From: Chloroflexota bacterium
Lineage (GTDB): Bacteria > Chloroflexota > Anaerolineae > UBA4142
Length of the DNA: 13,121 nucleotides
Assembly: GCA_023380675.1 (NCBI GenBank)
Contig: JAMCRS010000118.1
Location: 1 to 13,121, forward strand
Reading direction: 5' to 3'
Part shown: positions 6,714-13,121 of the stretch, piece by piece
How the letters are laid out: the number at the start of each line of letters is the position of its first letter
Position numbering within the stretch: position 1 is the stretch's first letter
Position numbers and translations under genes: made by a program
Notes under the pieces: model-generated
Seen by the model: the letters and a program-made list of their open reading frames with translations, nothing else
Told to the model about the DNA's origin: nothing
Databases searched by the model: none

Positions 6714-9700
6714 ATGGAAATCAGTCTGACGATCAACGACCAACCCAAGACTTTGGAATCGAGCCCGAACGAGACGCTGCTGCACTTACTGCGCCGCGAG
6801 GGGTATTTCGGCGTCAAACATGGATGCGACAACGGCGAATGCGGCGCCTGCACCGTTCTGCTCGACGGCAAGCCGGTGGCGAGTTGCATGGTCCTAGCGG
6901 CACAAGTCGACGGCAAGCAGGTGATGACGATCGAAGCTCTAGGCGAGGTCGAAGAACAGGGCTGGAAACGGACCGCGGGCCTAAATCCGATCCAGCAAGC
7001 TTTCGTCGAAGTGGGCGCGCTGCAGTGCGGATATTGCACCCCGGCGATGATCCTGGCCGCGAAAGCGCTGCTCGATCGAACGCTCACTCCCACGGAGAGC
7101 GAGGTCCGGGATGCGCTCAGCGGCGTGCTGTGCCGATGCACCGGCTACGTCAAGCCCGCGCAAGCCGTCCTGCTGGCAGCGGAGCGTGTCCGCTCCGGAC
7201 CTGGGCCGCAGGAACGTACAGGTCCGGAGGCGATCCCAATCACGCTTCTGCCGCGCGGTGAGGAACTGAGGCCGCCCGAATTCCCGACCGCCGGCCTGCC
7301 CTGGCAAACGGCGACGCTTCCCAAAATGGTGGTCGCGCCGGCCGTGCCGGAAACGCACGTGGTCGGCAAGCCGGAGAAAAAAGTGGATGCGGTCAAACTC
7401 GTTCAAGGCAAGCCCGCGTTCACCGACGACGTGGAAATGCGCGGGATGCTGTACGCCAAGGTTCTGCACTCGCCGGTCGCGCACGCGCGGATCAAGCGGA
7501 TCGACGCCTCGAAAGCGCGCGCGCTGCAAGGGGTCCACGCCGTATTGACCTACCAGGACTTGCCCCGAGTGGTTTATTCGACCGCCGGCCAGTCGGACCC
7601 GATCCCCGGTCCGCTCGACTCGTTCTCGCTCGACGACAAGGTGCGCTTTGTGGGCGACCGGGTCGCGTTCGTCGCTGCCGAGACGGAGGAGATCGCCGAA
7701 CGAGCGCTGGAGCTCATCGACGTGGAGTACGAGGAGCTGCCGGCCGTGCTCGACGTGCGAGACGCGATGAGTCCCAACGCGCCGCGCATCCACGACGAGC
7801 CCGAGTACGTGAATTTCGCCGACTCCGACCCGTCCAAGAACATCGCGGCGAAGATCGTGATCGAGATCGGCGACGTCGAAGAAGGCTTTAAACGGGCGGA
7901 CCGCATATTCGAAGACGAGTACGCGGTCCCCAAGGTGCAGCAGGCTAGCATCGAGCCGCACGTGGTGGTGACCTATTGGGACGAGGACGACCGGCTGGTG
8001 ATCCGCACCTCGACCCAGGTGCCTTTCCACGCCCGCCGTATTTTGGCGCCGGTGCTTGGACTGCCGCCGAAGCGGATCCGGGTCATCAAGCCGCGGATCG
8101 GCGGAGGCTTTGGGGGCAAACAAGAAGTCCTGATCGAAGACGTCGCGGCGCATCTGACGATCGCGACGCGCCGGCCGGTGCGGCTCGAATACACGCGCGA
8201 GGAGGAATTCATCGCCGCCCGCTCGCGCCACCCTATGCGGGTGCGGATGAAGACCGGCGTCATGAACGATGGAACGATCGTCGCCAACGAAATGTATGCA
8301 TTGAGCGATACCGGAGCGTACGGGTGTCACGCGCTCACCGTGACCGGCAACACCGGGCAAAAGTGCATGGGACTCTACAACGCGCCGAACATAAGGTTTC
8401 ACGCGCACGTGGTGTACACGAATACACCGCCGTCGGGCGCTTTCCGAGGATACGGGGTTCCCCAAGGATTTTTCCCGCTCGAAGTACACATGGAGAAGAT
8501 CGCGCGCAGTCTCGGTCTGGATCCGATCGAGTTTCGTTTGAAGAACGCCGTCAAGGCCGGCGACGAGCTGCCGACCTCCAAGGCGTGGAGCGAAGGGCGG
8601 GAGCCGCATCCGGAGATCATCGAAACCTGCGGCCTTGTCCAGTGCGTCGAACAAGGGGCACGCGCGATCGGGTGGAAGGAGAGTGATCGGCGCAACACGG
8701 CCGCCAGCGCGGCGCACTCTCCAGTGCAAGCCGCGGACTATCACGCGGTCCCCGGCCGACCGCACCTGAGGCGCGGCCAGGGAATCGCCTGCGTTATGCA
8801 AGGGACTGCTATACCCTACCTGGACATGGGCGGGGCGTCGATCAAGATCAACGACGACGGATCGTTCAACCTGCTCGTGGGTGCGACCGACCTGGGGACC
8901 GGTTCGGACACCGTGCTCGCGCAGTTGGCGGCAGAGGTCCTGGGCTGCCCAGTCGACGATATTCTCGTCTATTCGAGCGACACGGACTTTACGCCGTTCG
9001 ACAAGGGCGCGTACGCCTCCAGCACGACCTACATTTCCGGTGGCGCGGTGGTCAAGGCGGCGCAGCAGGTCGCGGAGCAGATCCGGGGCGTCGCCGCGTC
9101 CGTGCTGAACGATCGGGCGTGTGAGGAAAGCGCCGCGGGGAGCGCACAGTTGCCGGCCCCCGTCGTTCGGCCGCAGGACCTGACGTTGCGAGACAAGAAG
9201 GTCGTCGCGCCCGACGGCCGCTACGTATCGCTGGCGGACGTTGCACTCGAATCTCTTCACCACAAGGACCAGTTCCAGATCATGGCGGTGGCCTCGTTCG
9301 TATCTCCCAAATCGCCTCCTCCATTCGCCGCGCAGTTCGCTCAGGTCCTGGTAGACGACGAGACCGGGGAGATTACGGTCGAGAAACTGGTCATGGCGGT
9401 CGACAGCGGAATGATCGTCAACCCGGCGACGGCGTCCGGCCAGATCGAAGGCGGAATGACGCAAGCGCTCGGGTACGCCGTGTGCGAGGAAATGCTCTAC
9501 GATCGATCGGGCGATTCGGTGCAGCGGCAGCTGGGCGATTATCGCATCTTTTCCGCGGATGAGATGCCCGAGCTGCAGACCATTTTCGTCGAGACGTACG
9601 AGCCTTCGCATCCCTTTGGCCTGAAAGCGGTAGCGGAAATACCGCTGGACGGCGTGGCGCCGGCGGTCGCGAATGCCGTGTACGACGCGGTGGGAGTGTG

Positions 9701-9755
9701 GATGCACGAGATTCCGATGGTGCCGGAGCGGGTCTGGAAAGCGCTCCAACGTTGA
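6714..9755 (+). CDS. Fused [2Fe-2S]/molybdopterin hydroxylase, xanthine dehydrogenase family
   Basis: This 1013-residue protein fuses the iron-sulfur and molybdenum subunits of a xanthine oxidase-family hydroxylase. Residues 1-75 are a plant-type ferredoxin domain (C38, C43, C46, C58). Residues 85-155 are the second [2Fe-2S] domain (C105, C108, C140, C142 in LCRCTGY). A Pro-rich linker (about 160-215) leads to the aldehyde oxidase/xanthine dehydrogenase a/b hammerhead (about 225-360) and the molybdopterin-binding region, with GGGFGGK (463-469), GAFRGYG (575-581), GTGSDT (728-733) and TPFDKGAYASSTTY (760-773). The likely catalytic glutamate is E975 in KAVAEIPLDG. The CO dehydrogenase AYxCSFR motif is absent. 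It would hydroxylate a purine or other N-heterocycle using water. No FAD subunit is fused or adjacent, so the electron acceptor is unknown. AAAGGA before the ATG fixes the start. The fused layout resembles XdhD and proposed selenium-dependent hydroxylases. Confidence 0.9.
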   Translation: MEISLTINDQPKTLESSPNETLLHLLRREGYFGVKHGCDNGECGACTVLLDGKPVASCMVLAAQVDGKQVMTIEALGEVEEQGWKRTAGLNPIQQAFVEVGALQCGYCTPAMILAAKALLDRTLTPTESEVRDALSGVLCRCTGYVKPAQAVLLAAERVRSGPGPQERTGPEAIPITLLPRGEELRPPEFPTAGLPWQTATLPKMVVAPAVPETHVVGKPEKKVDAVKLVQGKPAFTDDVEMRGMLYAKVLHSPVAHARIKRIDASKARALQGVHAVLTYQDLPRVVYSTAGQSDPIPGPLDSFSLDDKVRFVGDRVAFVAAETEEIAERALELIDVEYEELPAVLDVRDAMSPNAPRIHDEPEYVNFADSDPSKNIAAKIVIEIGDVEEGFKRADRIFEDEYAVPKVQQASIEPHVVVTYWDEDDRLVIRTSTQVPFHARRILAPVLGLPPKRIRVIKPRIGGGFGGKQEVLIEDVAAHLTIATRRPVRLEYTREEEFIAARSRHPMRVRMKTGVMNDGTIVANEMYALSDTGAYGCHALTVTGNTGQKCMGLYNAPNIRFHAHVVYTNTPPSGAFRGYGVPQGFFPLEVHMEKIARSLGLDPIEFRLKNAVKAGDELPTSKAWSEGREPHPEIIETCGLVQCVEQGARAIGWKESDRRNTAASAAHSPVQAADYHAVPGRPHLRRGQGIACVMQGTAIPYLDMGGASIKINDDGSFNLLVGATDLGTGSDTVLAQLAAEVLGCPVDDILVYSSDTDFTPFDKGAYASSTTYISGGAVVKAAQQVAEQIRGVAASVLNDRACEESAAGSAQLPAPVVRPQDLTLRDKKVVAPDGRYVSLADVALESLHHKDQFQIMAVASFVSPKSPPPFAAQFAQVLVDDETGEITVEKLVMAVDSGMIVNPATASGQIEGGMTQALGYAVCEEMLYDRSGDSVQRQLGDYRIFSADEMPELQTIFVETYEPSHPFGLKAVAEIPLDGVAPAVANAVYDAVGVWMHEIPMVPERVWKALQR
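7193..7229 (+). repeat. Perfect 11-bp inverted repeat in the interdomain linker
   Basis: CTCCGGACCTG (7193-7203) and CAGGTCCGGAG (7219-7229) are perfect reverse complements separated by 15 bp. They fall in codons about 160-172 of the molybdenum hydroxylase, exactly where the iron-sulfur half gives way to the linker before the molybdenum half. The repeat could form an mRNA hairpin or be a relic of the gene fusion; no function can be shown. Confidence 0.7.
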
Positions 9756-9758
9756 GTC

Positions 9759-10235
9759 ATGTCAGGCCCGAGTAGAACAAAGTTCGGCCTCTGGCTCGCG
9801 CTTGCCGTCGCGATTGGGCTGGGTACCGCGAGCCTGCATTCGACAGCGCAGGCGCAGAACCCGACTCCTACTTCCCTCGTGTACCTGCCGCTGGTTGCAA
9901 GAAGCGCAAGCAACTCGGGTGCAGCGCCCGAATGGCTCGCCGAATTGAACGCCATGCGAGCGCTTGGGAATCTACCTCCCGTCACGGAAAACACGGTCTG
10001 GGATGTCGGAGACAGCAATCACGCCCGATATGTGGTCAAGAATGGCGCGATCGGTCACACGGAGGACTCGTCGAATCCGTGGTATACGCCCGAGGGGAAC
10101 GCGGCAGCGAGTAACGGGAACGTGATGGGGACGACCGTGTCGGTTACGACGAACGGATCAACTTTTTCTTGGACGTTCGCCGTGTCGACCTCGCCCAAGG
10201 CGCCGAGCCGCCGGTCGACCGATGAGGTCCGGTAG
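9759..10235 (+). CDS. Secreted CAP-domain (SCP/PR1-like) protein, C-terminally truncated
   Basis: This 158-residue protein has a clear signal peptide (hydrophobic core about 10-25, probable cleavage after AQA near 33). A short VYLPLV segment follows, of the kind common in secreted Chloroflexota proteins. Then comes the start of a CAP domain: WLAELNAMRALGNLPPVTENTVW, the metal-binding-type HARYV, and IGHTEDSSNPWYTPEG. A full CAP domain would continue for about 80-100 more residues. Instead the sequence after NGNVMG turns into a Ser/Thr-rich then Arg-rich tail with no CAP motifs and ends. The other two frames here do not supply the missing part either, so this is a truncation rather than a simple frameshift. 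The start lies three bases after the hydroxylase stop and lacks a strong ribosome-binding site, suggesting translational coupling. The protein may be non-functional. Confidence 0.7.
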   Translation: MSGPSRTKFGLWLALAVAIGLGTASLHSTAQAQNPTPTSLVYLPLVARSASNSGAAPEWLAELNAMRALGNLPPVTENTVWDVGDSNHARYVVKNGAIGHTEDSSNPWYTPEGNAAASNGNVMGTTVSVTTNGSTFSWTFAVSTSPKAPSRRSTDEVR

Positions 10236-10281
10236 CGACGCGCGCGCCGCGGACTCGTCAAACGCCGAAAGGAAACCGTCC

Positions 10282-13104
10282 GTGCTCACCTCGATCCTAG
10301 AGCTGCTTAGCCCCCCTGCATTTGAGCACGAGGAGCAAATGCGCGTCGCGCGGCTGCTCCGCGTCATCTCGTACGCGATCCTCGTCATGTTCATACTGGC
10401 GGGAGCGGCGGTGCCGTTCGTCACCGACACTCCCGTACCCCCTCTCGCCTCCGCTGGCATCGGTGCGGCGCTGCAACTGTCGGTCATCTACCTCCTCCGA
10501 CGGCACCAGATCCGTCTGGCGAGCATCCTGCTCTGCGCCGCGCTCTGGACGATCATTACTGTGATCACTCCGATATTTGGAGGCATCGGCGGACCGGTGG
10601 CCGCCGCTTATGGCGTCGTCGTTTTGATCGCCGGGGTTCTCCTTGGCGGCCGGATCGGCATCCTGGTCGCCGGACTCAGCGTTGCCGCGTTGGCCGGGGC
10701 GCTCTACGTCGATACGAATCCCGTTTTAGCTTGGAAGGGTTATCCGGTCACGCCGGCGTCCGCGTGGGTGACGCAGACGTCGATCCTGGTCGGGGTCGCG
10801 CTGCTGATCTACTTGACGATGGACAACCTCCATTCGGCCCTGGAGCGAGCGCGGTCCGGCGAGCGCGCCCAGATAGAGGCGAATCGAGAACTGGTCCGAC
10901 TGCGCGCTTCTTTGGAAACGCGGATCGCCGACCAGGAGCGAGCGGAGAGTTCGCTGCGCGAGTCGCAGGCTCTCTACCAGTCCCTGGTCGAGAACCTGCC
11001 GCAAAGCGTGTTCCTCAAAGACCGGCTCGGCCGATTCGTTTTCGCCAACCGACGTATGTGTGCTGAATTCGGCCGCCCGCTCGAAGAGATGCTCGGCAAG
11101 ACGGATCTCGACTTGTTTCCAGAAACGTTGGCTCTGGCCTACCGGGCCGACGATCAAAAGATAACCTCGGAGGGGTGCATCCTGGAGAAGGAGGAGGAAC
11201 ATGAGCTGCTGACCGGGCCCCGTTCCTACGTCCAGGTGGTCAAAATGCCCACCCGAGACTCAGCCGGCCGCGTGACCGGCGTCCAGGGCATCTATTGGGA
11301 TATCACGGAGCGCAAACTCGCCGAGGGAGCTTTGCGCCAATCGCACGACGAACTCGAGAAGGTCACTCAGAGCCAATCGGCGGAGTTGGCGCGCGAGCGC
11401 ACGCTCCTGCGAACGCTTATCGACGCGCTGCCGGACTATATTTACGTCAAGGACACCGAGTGTCGATTCATCCTCACGAATCTCGCCCAGGCGCGACACC
11501 TGGGAGTCCCTTCGTCGGAGGACCTGGTGGGCAAGAGCGATCGGGACTATTTTCCGCGGAGACTGGCCGAGAAATTCTATACCGACGACCGCAACGTGAT
11601 TCTTTCCGGGAATCCGCTGATCGGCGAGACGGAGCCGACGGTCGATTCCAAGGGGACCTACAAATGGACCCTGACGACCAAGGTGCCGTTCCGGGACGCC
11701 GACGGCAAGATCGTCGGCCTGGTCGGCTTGGGGCGTGACATCACGCAGCAAAAGCAGATCGAAGAGGAGCTGGAAAGGGAACGCAATCTGCTGCGAACGG
11801 TGATCGAGAATTCTCCCGACGCGATCTTCGTGCGAGACATGCAAGGCCGGTTCGTCGTCGCCAATCCGGCCACCCTTGACTTTTACGGGGTCCGGGCGCC
11901 CGACGAGATCGTCGGCAAGCGGCTCGCGGACATCCTGCCGCCGGGGATCGCGCCTCTCTACGGCGAGAACGACGCGCGGATCCTCACTCACGGCGAATCG
12001 TTCATCGGCTACGAGAAGCAGAAACCGTTCAGCCGACCCGGCCATCCCGAGTGGGCCCTGACGACCAAGATCCCGCTGCGCGACCGGGCCGGGACGATCA
12101 TCGGACTCGTGGGCATTTTACACGACATCACCGAGCGCAAGCAGATGGAGCAGACGCTGACCAGAGAACGAAACCTGCTGCGCACCTTAATCGACACAAT
12201 TCCAGACAACATCGTCTTCAAGGATCTGGCCGGCCGTTTTGTCTTGGGTAACCGGGCGTCGCTCAAGTTTCTCGAAGCGGAAAACCAGGACGCGATCGTC
12301 GGCAAGACGGTGTTCGATTTTTTCCCCCTGCCCGTCGCCGAGAAGTCAACGGCGGACGACCGGACCGTACTGCAGGGAGGCAAGCCGGTCGTCAACGTCG
12401 AAGAACAGATCATCGCGAAAGCGACTGGCCGGCAGATCTGGGCGCAGACGACCAAAGTGCCTCTGCAGGACGACGACGGAAACGTCGTCGGACTGCTCAG
12501 CATCACACACGATATATCCGAGCGTCGCCGGATGGAGGAGGCGTTGCGCGAAAGTGAGGAACGGTTTCGCGAACTCTTCGAGGTCTCGCCCGACGCGGTC
12601 GTGCTGCTGGACACGAGCGACGAACGGCGCGTCATCCTCGACTGCAATCAGGCCGCGTGCGTAACGAACGGCTATACACGCCAGGAGCTCATCGGACAGC
12701 CGATCCACATGCTGATCGCCGACAGACCCGAACCGCATGAGCCGGCGAAGCACCTAGCTCGCCTGCGCGCTGGCGAGACCCGGCAGTACGAGGATCGACT
12801 TCGGCGGAAAGACGGCAGCGAGTTCCCGGTAGAAACGTCGACAAAGCTGATCACCCTGCCGGGCCGTGAACTCATTCTCAGGATCGACCGAGACATCACG
12901 GAGCGAAAAGAGACGGAAGAAGCGCTGCGACTGCAGGCCCAGCGCCTTTATACGGCAGCCCGGGTCGCGCGGGTGGTTACCTCCATTCTCGATATCGATC
13001 TGGTCCTGCCCGAGGTTGTGGCCCTGATCCGCGAACGTTTTGGGTACAGCTATGCCAGATCGAAGAGGAGCTGGAAAGGGAACGCAATCTGCTGCGAACG
13101 GTGA
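10282..13104 (+). CDS. Membrane-anchored multi-PAS signal sensor, 3' end incomplete
   Basis: This large sensor (940 residues as it stands) begins with about five or six membrane helices (about 28-180), a charged coiled coil (185-230), then five PAS/PAC units at about 231-343, 372-488, 502-618, 630-746 and 758-874, each ending in a D-I-T/S-E-R-type motif. A region from about 886 (YTAARVARVVTSILDIDLVLPEVVALIRERFGYSY) looks like the start of a GAF domain. No histidine kinase or output domain is visible, but the native sequence is trustworthy only to 13055. After that an out-of-frame copy of the PAS-linker DNA makes the last 16 residues and the stop. I prefer the GTG at 10282, which has AAGGA eight bases upstream and gives the typical ILELLSPPAFEHEE start. 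An ATG at 10222 is possible but lacks a ribosome-binding site and overlaps the CAP frame. It is probably a hybrid histidine kinase or diguanylate cyclase sensor. Confidence 0.82.
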   Translation: MLTSILELLSPPAFEHEEQMRVARLLRVISYAILVMFILAGAAVPFVTDTPVPPLASAGIGAALQLSVIYLLRRHQIRLASILLCAALWTIITVITPIFGGIGGPVAAAYGVVVLIAGVLLGGRIGILVAGLSVAALAGALYVDTNPVLAWKGYPVTPASAWVTQTSILVGVALLIYLTMDNLHSALERARSGERAQIEANRELVRLRASLETRIADQERAESSLRESQALYQSLVENLPQSVFLKDRLGRFVFANRRMCAEFGRPLEEMLGKTDLDLFPETLALAYRADDQKITSEGCILEKEEEHELLTGPRSYVQVVKMPTRDSAGRVTGVQGIYWDITERKLAEGALRQSHDELEKVTQSQSAELARERTLLRTLIDALPDYIYVKDTECRFILTNLAQARHLGVPSSEDLVGKSDRDYFPRRLAEKFYTDDRNVILSGNPLIGETEPTVDSKGTYKWTLTTKVPFRDADGKIVGLVGLGRDITQQKQIEEELERERNLLRTVIENSPDAIFVRDMQGRFVVANPATLDFYGVRAPDEIVGKRLADILPPGIAPLYGENDARILTHGESFIGYEKQKPFSRPGHPEWALTTKIPLRDRAGTIIGLVGILHDITERKQMEQTLTRERNLLRTLIDTIPDNIVFKDLAGRFVLGNRASLKFLEAENQDAIVGKTVFDFFPLPVAEKSTADDRTVLQGGKPVVNVEEQIIAKATGRQIWAQTTKVPLQDDDGNVVGLLSITHDISERRRMEEALRESEERFRELFEVSPDAVVLLDTSDERRVILDCNQAACVTNGYTRQELIGQPIHMLIADRPEPHEPAKHLARLRAGETRQYEDRLRRKDGSEFPVETSTKLITLPGRELILRIDRDITERKETEEALRLQAQRLYTAARVARVVTSILDIDLVLPEVVALIRERFGYSYARSKRSWKGNAICCER
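11755..11820 (+). repeat. 66-bp direct repeat, internal copy (PAS2-PAS3 linker)
   Basis: This stretch is identical base for base to 13056-13121 at the end of the window. Here it is read in frame as the linker QIEEELERERNLLRTVIENSPD between the second and third PAS units, so this is the native copy. Confidence 0.95.
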
Positions 13105-13121
13105 TCGAGAATTCTCCCGAC
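13056..13121 (+). repeat. 66-bp direct repeat, terminal copy at window end
   Basis: This is an exact copy of 11755-11820, 1301 bp downstream. Because 1301 is not a multiple of three, the sensor reads it in the wrong frame and stops at 13104. It runs to the last base of the window, which is the pattern expected from an assembly ending in a repeated sequence rather than from a real gene end. Confidence 0.95.

Noticed and set aside
6981..9749. A 922-codon open frame on the minus strand opposite the molybdenum hydroxylase
   Set aside because: It has an Arg/His-rich shadow composition with no domain, while the plus-strand frame has all cofactor motifs.
10222..10281. ATG at 10222 as the sensor start
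   Set aside because: It has no ribosome-binding site, overlaps the CAP frame and adds 20 polar residues, whereas the GTG at 10282 has AAGGA and gives the family-like N-terminus.
1..13121. Genome-wide reassignment of TGA (for example to Gly or Trp)
   Set aside because: The permease, the hydrolase, the PfkB-family kinase and the molybdenum hydroxylase all end in TGA at sensible C-termini, and tryptophan uses TGG.
1..13121. CRISPR arrays, insertion sequences or phage genes
   Set aside because: No spaced short direct repeats, transposase-like frames or terminal inverted repeats were seen; the only long direct repeat is the 66-bp sensor linker copy.

Overview
The window looks like part of a GC-rich bacterial chromosome, most likely from the phylum Chloroflexota. 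This is inferred from the secreted protein's 'YLPLV' segment after the signal peptide, the sensor N-terminus of the 'ILELLSPPAFEHEE' kind, and strong sigma70-type promoters in an otherwise GC-rich background; no search was possible. Both ends look like contig ends: the left edge cuts a tRNA, and the right edge stops inside a duplicated 66-bp stretch.

Layout, left to right. On the minus strand there is a 3'-truncated tRNA-Val(GAC) with its own promoter. Next comes a three-gene minus-strand unit, in transcription order: a MacB/FtsX-type ABC transporter permease, an alpha/beta hydrolase and a HAD phosphatase. It is driven by a promoter placed so close to the permease ATG that the mRNA is probably leaderless. 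Upstream of that promoter, a rho-independent terminator closes a second minus-strand operon holding two membrane-anchored DsbA-like thioredoxin-fold oxidoreductases. A 135-bp divergent promoter region separates this operon from a plus-strand series: a PfkB-family kinase resembling pseudouridine kinase, a fused [2Fe-2S]/molybdopterin hydroxylase (xanthine dehydrogenase family), a truncated secreted CAP-domain protein, and a large membrane-anchored multi-PAS sensor whose 3' end is missing.

The main discovery is in the second gene of the DsbA operon. Its reading frame is interrupted once, by a TGA exactly where the first redox-active cysteine of the CPxC motif should be. The frame then continues intact for 153 codons with clear similarity to its cysteine-containing neighbour. 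Just after the TGA, the mRNA can form a nested hairpin: an 8-bp perfect outer stem and a 7-bp perfect inner stem with a GGC loop, whose loop begins 29 nt after the TGA. This fits the general bacterial SECIS layout. I read the gene as a selenoprotein with a U-P-Y-C active site beside a Cys paralogue (C-P-I-C). Other genes here end in ordinary TGA stops, so the code as a whole is not reassigned. The adjacent molybdenum hydroxylase has the Fe-S/Mo fused layout also found in proposed selenium-dependent hydroxylases, but that link is speculative.

Two cautions apply. The CAP protein ends early in unrelated sequence, and the sensor's apparent stop is created by an out-of-frame copy of its own PAS-linker DNA at the very end of the window, so it is probably not its natural end.
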